Below are positions 42,701 through 52,690 of a stretch of 64,000 nucleotides of DNA, piece after piece. Position numbers and translations under genes: made by a program. The stretch covers positions 620,001 through 684,000 of the forward strand of contig NZ_JABJRC010000002.1 of the NCBI RefSeq assembly GCF_013131805.1, read 5' to 3'. The stretch is from Kribbella sandramycini (GTDB taxonomy: Bacteria > Actinomycetota > Actinomycetes > Propionibacteriales > Kribbellaceae). Below the pieces are notes generated by a model. That model saw only the letters and a list, made by a program, of their open reading frames with translations, was not told the DNA's origin and made no database searches. Every line of letters begins with the position of its first letter. Within the stretch, counting starts at the first letter, position 1.

Positions 42701-45700
42701 GAACTGGCGCGTGATCTCGGTGCTGCCGTCGGCGCGCAGCGCGGTGCTGGTGACGAGGCCCGGCTTACCGGTGTCGTCGCGGTACACGTTGACGACATCG
42801 GGGATCGCGCCCGTGTTACCGGCCCGGCGGGTCTCCAGGACCCGGCCGAGCGCGTCGCGCTTGGTCGTCGTGGTGCGGTTGGCGATATCGGTGACGGACA
42901 GTTCCTCACCCCAGGCCGGGTCGACCGTGCTGGTCGCGGTCTGGCCGTTCGGCTGGGTGGTCCTGGTCGCGGTGACCGGACCGCCGGTGGCCGGGGTGTA
43001 GTCGACGGTCGTCGTCGCGGCGCCCTTCTTGGTGTGCCGGACCCGGCCGAAGACGTCGTAGTCGATGGTGTTCGTGGTCTGGTAGATCTCCTTGCCGGCG
43101 GCATCGAATCCGGACAGCCGGGCGTGCGTCAGCTTGTCGCCGGTGGCGGGGTCGTAGGTGGTCACGGTGTCCGAGATGACGTCGTCCTTCGTCCACGGCT
43201 TGGTACACGCGACATCGACGGTCTGCTGCCGCGCCGGCAGGCCGCTCAGCCCGGCCGCCGGGCTGTCGAAGTACTCGTAGCGGGTGCAGACGTCGTCATC
43301 GGGGTCGTTGACGTCGCGCAGATCGCTCTTCTGCGTGAGCCGGCCGGTGGCCTCGTCGATGGTGTTCGACGCCGAGCTGCTCTTCCAGCCGGACCCGGTG
43401 GCCTGGTCCTGACGAACGGCCTGCTCGGCCACCCGATAGGCCTTCGTGGTGCCCCACGGACGCTGCCGGGTGGCCGTCGCGACCTTGGACACCCACTGGT
43501 CGGCGATCGAGCGGTCGACGATCGTGGCGCCGGAGTACGTCGCCTGTTCGCGCGACCGCCCGGTCAGCGCGTTCAGGTCCTTCGACTTGGCACCGGTCGA
43601 GTCGGTGATCGAGACGTCCTTGACCGAGTTGTCCAGCCGGACGTCGCCGTCCATACCGCGGTAGTAGGTGTTCAGCTTGACTGTCGCGGGCCCGTCGACG
43701 CCGTCGCCGGTGATCACCTTGACCTTCTCGTACCCGCGCCACTGCGACCAGGTCTTGCGGTCGACCTCGACCAGGCCGTCTTCCTCGTCGTGCCGCCAGG
43801 CCGGCGCCTCCGGGTACTCGATCCGGGTGAGCTGGTCGCGGGTGCCGCCGACCTGGTCGGACTCCTTGACCTCGTCGACGACGTACTTCGCGAACCAGTC
43901 CTGCCGTTCGGCCTGGTCCTTCGGCGTCCACTTGATCGGGTAGCAGCGCTTGCGGTTGTCGTCGACCGCCGGCAGATCGCTGGGGTTCACGCAGTCCGGC
44001 GCCTTGTAGTGCACGGCCACCTGCCCGCCGGTGCCGTAGGTGACGGTCTGCACCCGGGGCCAGAGCAGCGCCGGCTGGCCGATCGAGTCGGGCCCGATCA
44101 GCCGGTTCGGCAGCATCTGCGCGGCGAAGGTGACCTCGGGCAAGGACTTGGTGCCGCCGACGTGACCGGTGTTGCCGAGACCGTCCAGCCACAGCATGCT
44201 CGAGCGGCCGCCGTCCTTCGGGTCCAGGAAGCTCTGCCGCAGCGACCACGAGTCGACCGGCGCGTACGCCGTACCGCGCCACACCTCGGAGACCACCCGG
44301 GCCAACCGCTTCTTGGTCCAGAACGTCGGCGACAGGACGGTCCCGCAGTTCGCAGTGCTCGTGCATTCCTGGTCGAGCGGGGTGTCGACGTAGTCTTCGG
44401 CGACACATCCGGTGGTCTTCAGGCACCGCTCAGCGGTCTCGAAGCGGATCTGTGCGACCTTGGCGGCGTTGTCGGTCAGCTTGTTCTTCTGCTGGCCGTA
44501 CTCGATCCGGTTGATGTTGCCGGCCCGGGTGTACGGGGTGGACAGCGTCGCCTTCCCGGCCCGGCCGTACCTGTTGGTCTCGACATCGTAGTAGTAGCTC
44601 ATCGTGTTGCCGTGCGGGTCGACGACGTAGTCGAGCTGCCACTTGTAGGCCTGCTGGCAGAACGAGTCCACGAAGGCCGTCTTGTTGCACGGCTCGCCGC
44701 CGTTGTTGCCGGCCACCGGTACGGTCCACGCCGAGTTGGTGGCGGTGCTTGCACCTGGCAACTTGTTGAGCCCGAAGAAGTACTGCACGCCGCCCTGGTC
44801 GGTGATCCGCCAGTACTCGCCCTTCTGGCCGGCCCCGGCGTCCGGGCCCTCGTCGCCGTTGTCGGCGTTGCCGAGCCGTTCGATCTTCAGGCCGTCGTCC
44901 GTGCGGGAGTGCCAGGTCTTGGTCGTGTCGTCCAGGATCAGCTCACCGCCGGCGCCGTTCAGCGAGAAGGTCGCGTTGTCGGTCGCCCAGCAGTAGTCGC
45001 CGGTGGCGGTGGTGCCGTTGTTGCCCTTCTTCTCGGTCTTCGAACCGCAGGAGGCGTAGCGGCGTTCGATCGAGCCGCCCGGCGCCAGTTCGAAGCCGGC
45101 GCCGACCCATGAACCCTGGCTGTTGCTGGCGGTGGTCCGGCCGTCGACGGCGCCGGAGTTGTAGCCCAGGGCAACCGTCGGCTTGGGGCCGCCGAGGCTC
45201 GGCGGGACCTGCATCGGGTACGACCAGTTGAAGTCACCCGAGGAGCCGCCGACCTGCCAGGTCGCGGTCGGGTTGAGCGCGGTGGCGGTGCCGTCGCCCG
45301 CCGGCCCGGACGGCGCCGCGGCGACGGCGAACGTGGTCGGCGCGGCCGCCGCGGGCACGTCGGCCACGAGTGTGCCGGTCCCGTCGTTCCGGCTCGGAAC
45401 GCGGACCGGTGAGCATCCCGCGCAGTCCGGAAGCCTCAGCACCTGCAGCCGCGTCGACCAGTCGCCGCCGTAAGCCTGGCGGAACGCGCTGTAGTCGAGC
45501 CGGAGGCCGACCTGACCGGCCTTGGCGACGCCATCGGTACGGCGAACAGTGAAGCGCAGTTCGGCGCCGGTGCGCTCGAGCAGTTCGACGGCGACCTTGC
45601 CCGGCGCCGCCGCGACGGTAGCCCGATCGGCCGAGGTCAGGCCGGCCGCTGCCTTGTTCACGGGACCGGCCGGCCCGATGGCGAACGGGAGTGTGCCGGC

Positions 45701-46030
45701 CGGCGTCATCGGCCCCACGGCGTTCGCGGTGCGACCGGCCGACGGCGCTTGCGGCTTCGGTACGGCGACCTCCGCGCGACCGGCCGCCGGCCAGCGCTGC
45801 TCGGGGATCGAGGTCACCGTGCGTTCGGCGTCCCGGTCGGGGATGCCTGCCTTGGGCAGCAGGGTCTCGGCCGGAACCGACTTCTCCTTGCGCGGTTCGG
45901 CGCCGCGTGCCGTGGGTTTGGGCTTGCCGGAGGCAGGTTCGCCCGAAGCGACCCCGGGAATGGTCACGACCAGACTGATCGCGACGGCGATGGCCGTCGA
46001 CGACGTCCGCCAGTATCGGCGCACACGCAT
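39797..46030 (-). CDS. Giant secreted RHS-repeat protein with unrecognised C-terminal domain
   Basis: 2077 residues. It has a signal peptide (~1-30) and N-terminal beta-rich modules ('PTVALGYNSGAVDGRTTASNSQGSW' is a common SpvB/RHS entry segment). Many RHS/YD repeats follow ('YDAAGRPTG', 'YDLRGRKIEDNDP', 'YDILGRKTAV'), then the RHS core ending 'GARQYDPGTGRFISADPI' and 'NNSPVTFSDPDG'. About 270 residues after DPDG form the variable tip, where toxin domains normally sit. That tip has a hydrophobic segment, a coiled-coil-like stretch, a poly-Gly run, a glycine-zipper-like stretch and Cys at the end. No known toxin motif or downstream immunity gene is seen. ATG 46030 follows GGGAG. Confidence 0.88.
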   Translation of the reverse strand: MRVRRYWRTSSTAIAVAISLVVTIPGVASGEPASGKPKPTARGAEPRKEKSVPAETLLPKAGIPDRDAERTVTSIPEQRWPAAGRAEVAVPKPQAPSAGRTANAVGPMTPAGTLPFAIGPAGPVNKAAAGLTSADRATVAAAPGKVAVELLERTGAELRFTVRRTDGVAKAGQVGLRLDYSAFRQAYGGDWSTRLQVLRLPDCAGCSPVRVPSRNDGTGTLVADVPAAAAPTTFAVAAAPSGPAGDGTATALNPTATWQVGGSSGDFNWSYPMQVPPSLGGPKPTVALGYNSGAVDGRTTASNSQGSWVGAGFELAPGGSIERRYASCGSKTEKKGNNGTTATGDYCWATDNATFSLNGAGGELILDDTTKTWHSRTDDGLKIERLGNADNGDEGPDAGAGQKGEYWRITDQGGVQYFFGLNKLPGASTATNSAWTVPVAGNNGGEPCNKTAFVDSFCQQAYKWQLDYVVDPHGNTMSYYYDVETNRYGRAGKATLSTPYTRAGNINRIEYGQQKNKLTDNAAKVAQIRFETAERCLKTTGCVAEDYVDTPLDQECTSTANCGTVLSPTFWTKKRLARVVSEVWRGTAYAPVDSWSLRQSFLDPKDGGRSSMLWLDGLGNTGHVGGTKSLPEVTFAAQMLPNRLIGPDSIGQPALLWPRVQTVTYGTGGQVAVHYKAPDCVNPSDLPAVDDNRKRCYPIKWTPKDQAERQDWFAKYVVDEVKESDQVGGTRDQLTRIEYPEAPAWRHDEEDGLVEVDRKTWSQWRGYEKVKVITGDGVDGPATVKLNTYYRGMDGDVRLDNSVKDVSITDSTGAKSKDLNALTGRSREQATYSGATIVDRSIADQWVSKVATATRQRPWGTTKAYRVAEQAVRQDQATGSGWKSSSASNTIDEATGRLTQKSDLRDVNDPDDDVCTRYEYFDSPAAGLSGLPARQQTVDVACTKPWTKDDVISDTVTTYDPATGDKLTHARLSGFDAAGKEIYQTTNTIDYDVFGRVRHTKKGAATTTVDYTPATGGPVTATRTTQPNGQTATSTVDPAWGEELSVTDIANRTTTTKRDALGRVLETRRAGNTGAIPDVVNVYRDDTGKPGLVTSTALRADGSTEITRQFSDGLGRRRQTQSESADGVGRIITDYLTDSRGQVVKQNGPYYNNAPLGFEIVKPTDESKLPAQKLTTFDALGRPQVESFKTNGVQQWARTHTNGTGVETIEPPTGEQATTRITDLQGRLVELRAYAGNKATGAYDKTTYAYTTSGQIASVTDPAGNVWSYKYDLRGRKIEDNDPDRGPTTYTYNELDQVLTAKDARNITLTFSYDILGRKTAVKRGDTLISETVYDTIKPGQITSATRYVDGNPYTTRYTGYDAAGRPTGTELVVPASEGNLKGVYPIGTTYTSDGQVKSTTMPGVGGLPQETVTVGYDSRSRPITLTGAAPYVTETDYTAYGETSRIKVENGDNWTEQLFEYEEGSHRLSRSSLLTPNGYASDVSYKYDAAGNVLQATDTPTTENSTDDTQCFGYDHYRRLTQAWTPVSGDCAAARSKDALGGPAPYWYSWTFDAIGNRKTERRITPTTQTDASYKYPAAGQAGPHAVEEVTTTGTGGTRVDKYGYDASGNLTTRTKGGVKDTLTWSDDGRLTELAGNGKSSKYIYDAEGNQILRRDAGGTTLLLGATELLLKPDGSLVGTRYYTLGDHAVAVRVGDQIKWVSSDHHGTLNVSVDSVSLAIQRRRMTPYGEVRGAAPTAWTGQRGFVGGVQDDSTGLVSLGARQYDPGTGRFISADPILDFEDPQQMNAYAYANNSPVTFSDPDGERYVTETVTTLREVVKVVVKRITEERERLVTKSRMVILAVAIYNVFRALGWNALANALISWVSYQVREIYKIQRTIRELVKVQERVTRKLQRWVDDAESKNLDQMLKNSNDILASATRTAQQAAQAMTWALTLRGANRQGGGGGGGGVGRFHMSGGPSPCWEYGCKYPDPNIDKLDNKEPDQPLWYKVIRGGVAGGVGGLTGFGCAAPLTPSGLGAAGAMGACSTATFVAIGGLFDNLWTGGHKTPREKAYDEQRKQNKETFRQYCHTYNGC

Positions 46031-46246
46031 GAGGACTCCCTGGTTGAGCGGGGCAGGGCAGGGCGGAGCATCAGTGCAGAGGAATGCGGTCTCCTGGGCA
46101 ACCTGTTCGATCGGCGGCGAATGGTCTGGCGGAAATCGGGCAACCATCTGCAGCACGGTGGAATGGTCCGGCCGAGCAGTTCCGCGTCGCTGCAGTCTGT
46201 GCGATGGTGGCCGCCGTCTTGCGGCTCCTCCCGACAGGAGAACAGC

Positions 46247-49200
46247 GTGTTCACCTCACCGACACTTCGTGTGCTGACAGCCGCGATCGTCACCCTGCCG
46301 CTGTTCCTGGTCCACGTACCGACGACGACGGCAGCCGGCCCTCCTGCTCCGGCCGTCGATCGTCCCAGCAGCACAGCCGACGATGCGGCCGCGCGGGCCC
46401 GGAAGACCGGTCAGCGGGTCGAGCGGCCGGAGCTGAGGTCGACCTCGCGCGAGGTCTATGTGAATCCCGACGGATCGCACACGATGGTTCAGCACGTCAC
46501 GCCGGTGCGGACCGGCGCCGCGGCCGGCTGGAAGGCACTGGACCCGACGCTCCGTTTCGGTGCCGACGGCAAGGTTCGTCCGGCGGTCAGCGATCGAGGC
46601 CTCGTCCTGTCCGGCGGTGGACCGGGTGCGGGCCTGGTCAGCCTTGGCGGCCCGAATCAGCGGGTGAGCCTCGGCTGGCCCGGCACGTTGCCGAAGCCGG
46701 TGCTGCGCGCCGACACCGCGACGTACGTCGATGTCCTGCCGGGGGTCGATCTGCGACTGCGTGCCGAACCGACGGGCTTCGCCAAGGCGCTCGTGGTGAA
46801 GACCCCGGCCGCGGGCCGCAACCCCGCGCTCCGCGAGCTACGGTTCCAGCTGCGCGGCACCGGGCTGACCTTCACCCGCACTGCGGACGGGACGACGCTC
46901 GCCAAGGATCGCCGCGGACGGACGATCTTCTCCTCCGGACGGCCGCTGATGTGGGACTCGGCCACCGAGCCGGTGACGAAACCTCTCGCCGGCAGCCTGG
47001 CAGACGGCGTACTGACTATCCGGCCGGACCAGGCGATGCTGAGCTCGCCGGCAACCCGGTACCCGGTGATCATCGACCCGCCCTGGTCGGACGACGCAGG
47101 CGATCTGTGGACGCACGTCAACCTGAGGGTGCCGAATCAAAGCTACTGGGCGTACGACCGGGCCCAAGGTGCCAAGGTCGGCCAGGCCTGGGGAGCGGAC
47201 ACCGATACCTACCGATCGCTGTTCAACCTCGACACGACGGGGATCGCCGGTGCCCGCATCGTCCGGGCGCGGTTCTCCGTCGTCCTCGACCATTCGCCGG
47301 ACGGCACGGCCCGGCCGGTCGACCTCTACCGGACCACGCCGGTCAGCCGGGCCCAAGAGGTCACTTGGAACAACACGGGCTGGCTGAAGTACCTGGCCAC
47401 CGCGAGTGGGCACGCCAAGTCCGGCGCACCGGACATGGCCATGGGCTGGGAGTCGCCCGACCTGAAGTCGGAGATCCAGAAGATCGCCACTGCGCGGGAG
47501 ACCTCGGTGTCGCTCGGGCTGCGGGCGCCGAGCGAGACCGACGAGTACCAGTGGAAAAAGTTCCACGGTGCGACCGCGTCCATCATCATCGACTACAACA
47601 ACGCCCCGCGGATGCCGCTGAAGGTCAACTTCGACATCCCCAAGCCCTGCGGTACGAAGACTGCGCCGACTCCGATCAGCACCCGGCAGCCGGCCTTCTC
47701 CGGGGTCGCTTCCGATCCGGACGGCGACAGCCTGGTGAACAAGCTGGAGATCCACCGGGTGTCCGACGACGTCACGGTCTACCAGCAGGACACTGGGATC
47801 ACCGGCAACGGCGCTGCCTTCACCTGGTCCCCGGTTCCGGAGGACGTGCTGAGCGACGACACGCCGTACTACTACCTCGCCCGCAGCGACGATCGGGTCG
47901 CGGGCGACGACATCGAGTCCGGGCCGCCGACGGCGAAGTGCTACTTCACGATCGACAGCCAGGCGCCGGGGGAGGCGCTGCGGGCCTCGGCCGATTTCCC
48001 CGACGGGCGGCCGGGCAAGCCGGCCCGCGAGGTGGGGACGATCACGTTCAGCCCGGCCCCGGGTGACAGCGACGTCGTCGAGTACCAGTACGGATTCGAG
48101 CAGGCCAAGATCGTGCTCACGGTGAAGGCGCGTCCGGACGGGACCGCTGTACTGCCGATCAGTGTGCCCTCGTCGAGCCGCAGGCTCTGGGTGCGCGCCG
48201 TGGACAAGGCCGGCAACGTGGGGCCGCTGTCGGCGCGAGCCTGGACGTTGATCGCGACGGCCAACACCGCGGCGCCACGGGTGCGCTCCGACGTGAACGG
48301 TGACGGTGCGGCCGACGTGGTTCTCGTCGTCGACCAGGGGTTCGGCCGGACCGGAGTCTGGAACGTCCTCAGCCGCAACGGCGCGCTCGGTACCGGGACG
48401 ATGGCGTGGGACACCGGGATCAACGGCGGGTTCGCGTTGTCGCGTAGCCGGCCGGTCCAGGGTGACTTCACCGGGGACGGCCGGACGGACCTGGCCTTCT
48501 TCCGCGACGAGCCCGGACGCCGGGTGGCGCTCTACCTGATGGTGTCGGACGGCAACCGATACGAGCCGCCGTCGACGCCGACGTGGAAGGCGCCGCAGGC
48601 GGACTGGACGATCGCGACCGCGCATGTGACGTCCGGTGACGTGACCGGGGACAAGGTGAGCGACATCGTCGTCCAGCTCAACGCCGGGAACGGCGTGTGG
48701 CGGGTCGTGGTGTACCCGGGCGGCAATCTGTCTGCGCCTGTGCAGTGGTTGCGGACGACAACAGCCGGCGGCGACTGGGCGCTGACCCAGCCGGTGCTGA
48801 CCGACGTGGACGGTGACGGGAAGGACGACCTTGCCGTCATCCGTAAGACCGGTGACTGCCGCTCGGTCGTGGACGTCTACAAGTCGTCCGGTACGGCGTT
48901 CGGTGCCGCGACGACGGCGTACGACGGCGCGTACTGCTTCGACAAGGGACACCCGGTCGCGGGCGATGTGGATGGCGATGGCAAGGGCGACGTCGTCTCG
49001 GTGTACGACAACGGGACCGGAACCGTCCTGAAGACCTTCCGATCGACCGGTACGGCGTTCACGCTGGCGGACTGGTGGACCGGGACCGATCGCGACCCCC
49101 TGCGCACCGCCCTCCAGGTCGGCGACCTCGACAAGGACGGAAAGGCCGACGCAGCCCTGGTCACGTCGATGGCCGGCGGCGGCCGGCAGGTCGCGCACCT

Positions 49201-50200
49201 GCGCTCGACCGGTAACGCGTTCGAGGCTCCGGTCAGCGACTGGTCCGAGCCGGCGGTCGGCGCCTCGGACATCGGTCCGAAGTTCGACCTGGAGTCGCGG
49301 ACCTACGAACTGGTCGCACGCAACAGCGGGAAGTGCATGGACGTGGAGAACGGGAGTCTGACCGACCCGGCAACGATCCAGCAGTGGGATTGTTTCAACG
49401 CCCTGCACCAGCGTTTCCGGGTCGTGCCAGTCGCCGGAACCGACCAGTACGAGCTGCACATGGTGCACGTCGACGGCGCCGGCATCGACAGCGCCGCACG
49501 CTGTGCCGACGTCGGAAACCAGAGCGTGGACGACAACGCGCCGCTCGTGCAGTGGAAGTGCCTCGGCCAAGGTAATCAGCAGGTCCTGCTCGACTACGTC
49601 GAGGGGAGCAGCTACGACACGGTGTTCCGGCTCCGCTTCGCGCACAGCGGTAAGTGCGCGGCGGTTCAGGACGCCTCGACGGCGAACGGCGCCGACATCG
49701 TCCAGCGGACCTGCGCCCCCGTAGCCGAGCAGCAGTGGTTCCTGCGGGCGGCGCTGAACACGACCCAGCTGGACGGCCGCTACAAGATCCGGGCGCTCCG
49801 CGATCCCACCAAGGACTACGTCCTCGACATCAAGAACTGCGATCCGGCCCAAGGCATCCGGACGTGGGACTGGGTCCAGGACAGCCCGTGCCAGCGGTGG
49901 CAGGTCAAACCGCTCGGCGACGACGTCTATCAGATCGTCGACCCGTCGACCGGGACCGCGCTGCAGGTCGAGAACTGCTCCCGGATGCCGGCCGCCAGGC
50001 TGGTGGCCTTCGGCACGGATGCCTCCGACTGCCAGCGCTGGCGGATCGAACCCGCGGCAGGTAACAGCTGGACCCTGCAACAGGCCGACACCGGTTTCAT
50101 GGTCGACGTGCCGAAGTGCGTGAAGGAGAAGGTTGCAGAGGTCATCGTCTGGCACTACTGGAACGGGCCCTGCCAGCGCTGGCAGCTGACGAAGATGTAG
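46247..50200 (+). CDS. Giant secreted DNRLRE/FG-GAP/ricin-type lectin protein
   Basis: 1317 residues. The GTG at 46247 follows ACAGGAG and begins a signal peptide (~1-33). Residues ~60-270 match the module that often precedes DNRLRE regions in actinobacterial cell-surface proteins. A DNRLRE-like domain covers ~281-451, and a fibronectin-like region with FG-GAP/VCBS Ca-binding repeats (six DxDGDG-type loops, e.g. DVDGDGKDDLAV) covers ~678-995. Two ricin B-type beta-trefoils with QxW motifs occupy ~1018-1317. A carbohydrate-binding surface or secreted protein is likely. No catalytic domain is evident. It is divergent from the RHS gene. Confidence 0.87.
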   Translation: MFTSPTLRVLTAAIVTLPLFLVHVPTTTAAGPPAPAVDRPSSTADDAAARARKTGQRVERPELRSTSREVYVNPDGSHTMVQHVTPVRTGAAAGWKALDPTLRFGADGKVRPAVSDRGLVLSGGGPGAGLVSLGGPNQRVSLGWPGTLPKPVLRADTATYVDVLPGVDLRLRAEPTGFAKALVVKTPAAGRNPALRELRFQLRGTGLTFTRTADGTTLAKDRRGRTIFSSGRPLMWDSATEPVTKPLAGSLADGVLTIRPDQAMLSSPATRYPVIIDPPWSDDAGDLWTHVNLRVPNQSYWAYDRAQGAKVGQAWGADTDTYRSLFNLDTTGIAGARIVRARFSVVLDHSPDGTARPVDLYRTTPVSRAQEVTWNNTGWLKYLATASGHAKSGAPDMAMGWESPDLKSEIQKIATARETSVSLGLRAPSETDEYQWKKFHGATASIIIDYNNAPRMPLKVNFDIPKPCGTKTAPTPISTRQPAFSGVASDPDGDSLVNKLEIHRVSDDVTVYQQDTGITGNGAAFTWSPVPEDVLSDDTPYYYLARSDDRVAGDDIESGPPTAKCYFTIDSQAPGEALRASADFPDGRPGKPAREVGTITFSPAPGDSDVVEYQYGFEQAKIVLTVKARPDGTAVLPISVPSSSRRLWVRAVDKAGNVGPLSARAWTLIATANTAAPRVRSDVNGDGAADVVLVVDQGFGRTGVWNVLSRNGALGTGTMAWDTGINGGFALSRSRPVQGDFTGDGRTDLAFFRDEPGRRVALYLMVSDGNRYEPPSTPTWKAPQADWTIATAHVTSGDVTGDKVSDIVVQLNAGNGVWRVVVYPGGNLSAPVQWLRTTTAGGDWALTQPVLTDVDGDGKDDLAVIRKTGDCRSVVDVYKSSGTAFGAATTAYDGAYCFDKGHPVAGDVDGDGKGDVVSVYDNGTGTVLKTFRSTGTAFTLADWWTGTDRDPLRTALQVGDLDKDGKADAALVTSMAGGGRQVAHLRSTGNAFEAPVSDWSEPAVGASDIGPKFDLESRTYELVARNSGKCMDVENGSLTDPATIQQWDCFNALHQRFRVVPVAGTDQYELHMVHVDGAGIDSAARCADVGNQSVDDNAPLVQWKCLGQGNQQVLLDYVEGSSYDTVFRLRFAHSGKCAAVQDASTANGADIVQRTCAPVAEQQWFLRAALNTTQLDGRYKIRALRDPTKDYVLDIKNCDPAQGIRTWDWVQDSPCQRWQVKPLGDDVYQIVDPSTGTALQVENCSRMPAARLVAFGTDASDCQRWRIEPAAGNSWTLQQADTGFMVDVPKCVKEKVAEVIVWHYWNGPCQRWQLTKM

Positions 50201-50203
50201 CGA

Positions 50204-50611
50204 TCAGTCGTCGTGCGGCGACGCGGCCTTGACGGCGAGGACCGGGACGGGGGACTCGAGCAGCACTCGCTGGGCGGTGCTGCCGAGGATGAGTTTGCCG
50301 ACGGGGGAGCGGCGGCGGAGGCCGAGGACGATCAGCGCGACGTCCTCGGCGGCGGCCGCCTTGAGGAGCTCGCCGGCGACGTCACCGGCGGAGACGGCCT
50401 GCTGGATCGTCACCTCGACACCGCGCTCGCGCAGTTTCGCCTCGGCCGCGGCGAGCTCGGTGTCGTTGGCGTAGCGGGCGTCGATATAGGCGTCGCCGCG
50501 ACTGGTGTTGAGCAGCAGGACGGAGGCGCCGCGCAGGGCGGCCTCCCGGGCGGCGGCGTCGAGCGCCGCCTCACCCTCCGGCGTGGGCACGTAACCGACC
50601 AGGATCTTCAC
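50204..50611 (-). CDS. Universal stress protein (UspA family)
   Basis: 135-residue single-domain Usp. It opens with 'MKILVGYVPTPEGEAAL' and carries the ATP-binding signature G-2x-G-9x-G(S/T) as 'GLRRRSPVGKLILGSTAQRVL'. The product 'PVPVLAVK' ending is standard. The GTG start at 50611 has no ribosome site, and GAGACT lies 7 nt upstream, a weak version of the leaderless -10. It is convergent with the lectin gene (3 nt apart) and upstream of the Tct operon's end; no functional link is evident. Confidence 0.93.
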   Translation of the reverse strand: MKILVGYVPTPEGEAALDAAAREAALRGASVLLLNTSRGDAYIDARYANDTELAAAEAKLRERGVEVTIQQAVSAGDVAGELLKAAAAEDVALIVLGLRRRSPVGKLILGSTAQRVLLESPVPVLAVKAASPHDD

Positions 50612-50627
50612 GCTGCACAGTCTCCCA

Positions 50628-52190
50628 TCAGTCGTCCTCGCCGAACGTCAGGCGCTGGTGCGCGGGCTGCGTGCCCCGGATCCGCGCGACGATCCGCGGC
50701 AGGTACGGGACGAACAAGGCGAGCACCGTCAAGATGATGATGATCAGGCTCAGCGGCCGGGTGAAGAACACACTCGCGTCGCCGTTCGAGATCACCAGCG
50801 CCCGGCGGAACTGCTCCTCCATCGTCGGCCCCAGGATCACGCCCAGGATGACCGGGGCGATCGGGAAGTCGAGTTTCCGCATGAAGAATCCGACGACGCC
50901 GATCAGCAGCGCCATCAGCACCTCGTAGCCCGAACCGGACAGCGAGTACACGCCGAGACAGGCGAACACGAGAATCCCGGCGTACAGCAGCGGGCGCGGC
51001 ACCTTGAGCACCTGGACCCAGATCTGGATCAGCGGCAGGTTCATGATCAGCAGGATCAGGTTGCCGACGTAGAGCGACGCGATCAGCGTCCAGACCAGGG
51101 TGCTGTTGTTCTCGAACAGCTGCGGCCCGGGCTGCACGTTGAAGATCTGGAACGCCGCCAGCATCACCGCTGCCGTCGCCGACGTCGGCAGGCCGAGCGT
51201 CAGCAGCGGGACCAGGACGCCGGAGAACGACGCGTTGTTGGCCGCCTCCGGACCGGCGACGCCCTCGATCGCGCCTTCACCGAACTCGTCGCGGCCCTTC
51301 TTGCGCGCCCGCCGCCGCTCGATCGAGTACGACAGGAACGTCGGTACTTCGGCGCCGCCGGACGGGATCGCGCCGAACGGGAAGCCGAGCGCGGTCCCGC
51401 GCAACCACGGCGCCCACGAGCGCTTCCAGTCCGACTTGTTCAGGTAGCCGGTGCGCAGCCGGCCCTTCTCGAGGACGGCGGGGCGATCGGGCGTCGACCG
51501 GAGCCGGGAGGCGACGTGCAGCGTCTCGCCGATCGCGAACAGGCCGACGATCACGATCACGACGTCGATACCGTCGAGCAGCCGCAGCGAGCCGAACGTG
51601 TACCGCGGCGCGCCGGAGAGGCTGTCGAGACCGATCAGCCCGATGAAGAGCCCGACCGTCAGCGACAGCAGACCGCGGACTATCGAGTGCCCGACGAGCG
51701 CCGTCACCGCGATCATCGCGAGCAGGGTGACCGCGAAGTAGTCGGTCGCCTGGAAGTGGCTGGCCAGGCTGCCGATCGGCTTCGCGACGAACGTGAGCAG
51801 GACGGTCGAGATCGTCCCGGCCACGAACGAGCCGATCGCCGCGGTCGCCAGCGCGGCCCGGGCCCGGCCCTTGAGCGCCATCTTGTGGCCCTCGATCGCG
51901 GTCGCCACCGAGGCGGACTCGCCCGGGGTGTTGATCAGGATCGAGGTGGTCGACCCGCCGTACATGGCGCCGTAGTAGATCCCGGCGAACATGATGAACG
52001 CGCCGATCGGGTCGGAGAAGTTGAACGTGATCGGCAGCAGCAGCGCGATCGTCAGCGCGGGGCCGATCCCGGGCAGGATGCCGACGAGCATGCCGAGCGT
52101 GACGCCGAGGATCGCCCACAGCAGGTTCATCGGGTCGAGCACGGTGCCGAAGCCGTGCAGGAGGTCGCCGGCGACACTCAAACTCGTCAC
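50628..52190 (-). CDS. tctA: Tripartite tricarboxylate transporter, large permease TctA
   Basis: 520-residue membrane permease with about 11-12 helices. The first region '[25 protein letters not shown]' and '[24 protein letters not shown]' are the TctA signature. A later repeat, '[29 protein letters not shown]', forms the second half of the duplicated fold. It imports a carboxylate with TctB and the TctC receptor. The GTG start overlaps the tctB stop by 4 nt. It is last in the tctC-tctB-tctA operon. Confidence 0.95.
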   Translation of the reverse strand: MTSLSVAGDLLHGFGTVLDPMNLLWAILGVTLGMLVGILPGIGPALTIALLLPITFNFSDPIGAFIMFAGIYYGAMYGGSTTSILINTPGESASVATAIEGHKMALKGRARAALATAAIGSFVAGTISTVLLTFVAKPIGSLASHFQATDYFAVTLLAMIAVTALVGHSIVRGLLSLTVGLFIGLIGLDSLSGAPRYTFGSLRLLDGIDVVIVIVGLFAIGETLHVASRLRSTPDRPAVLEKGRLRTGYLNKSDWKRSWAPWLRGTALGFPFGAIPSGGAEVPTFLSYSIERRRARKKGRDEFGEGAIEGVAGPEAANNASFSGVLVPLLTLGLPTSATAAVMLAAFQIFNVQPGPQLFENNSTLVWTLIASLYVGNLILLIMNLPLIQIWVQVLKVPRPLLYAGILVFACLGVYSLSGSGYEVLMALLIGVVGFFMRKLDFPIAPVILGVILGPTMEEQFRRALVISNGDASVFFTRPLSLIIIILTVLALFVPYLPRIVARIRGTQPAHQRLTFGEDD

Positions 52191-52690
52191 AGGCCCAGCA
52201 CCCCCTTCGGCAGCGAGATGTCGAGGAAGCGCGTGAAGGCCACGTAGACGACGATCGCCAGCACCAGCGAGGTGACGATGTCTCGCGCGAGCTGCCGGCT
52301 ACCGAGCACCCGGGCCGCTGCGAAGAACAGCAACGCGGTCGCGAGCATGTAGCCCAGCGGCACCACGAGCAGCGCATAGAGCACCAGCAGACCTGAGATC
52401 GCGACCGGTTCGAACCAGCTTCGATCGCCTACCGGCTTGGCGGTCTTCGGCGACCGCAGCCCCTCCACCAGATACGCGATGGAGAAGATCAGCCAGGCCG
52501 TTGTCACCAGCAACGGAAAGAACCGCGGCCCGGCCGGGTCGAGCCCTTTCGGGCTGCGGATGTCGAAGACCCCGATCAGGAAGGTCGCGCTCAGCACGAT
52601 CAGGACCAGCGCGGCGACGATCCGCACCAGCCGCGAGGCCTCGACCTCGACATCCGACGCCTTGACCTCAACCTCTTCGGACGCGCTCAT
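52187..52690 (-). CDS. tctB: Tripartite tricarboxylate transporter, small permease TctB
   Basis: 167-residue protein with four hydrophobic helices ('[21 protein letters not shown]', '[21 protein letters not shown]', '[29 protein letters not shown]', '[21 protein letters not shown]') and the family's 'GPRFFP' motif. ATG 52690 overlaps the tctC stop (ATGA); longer frames start inside tctC. It partners TctA. Confidence 0.92.
   Translation of the reverse strand: MSASEEVEVKASDVEVEASRLVRIVAALVLIVLSATFLIGVFDIRSPKGLDPAGPRFFPLLVTTAWLIFSIAYLVEGLRSPKTAKPVGDRSWFEPVAISGLLVLYALLVVPLGYMLATALLFFAAARVLGSRQLARDIVTSLVLAIVVYVAFTRFLDISLPKGVLGL

Noticed and set aside
42431-45112. 893-codon open frame on the + strand opposite the RHS gene
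   Set aside because: Antisense shadow; the - strand shows RHS repeats throughout.
46838-50155. 1105-codon open frame on the - strand opposite the lectin gene
   Set aside because: Antisense shadow of a protein with clear DNRLRE, FG-GAP and ricin modules.
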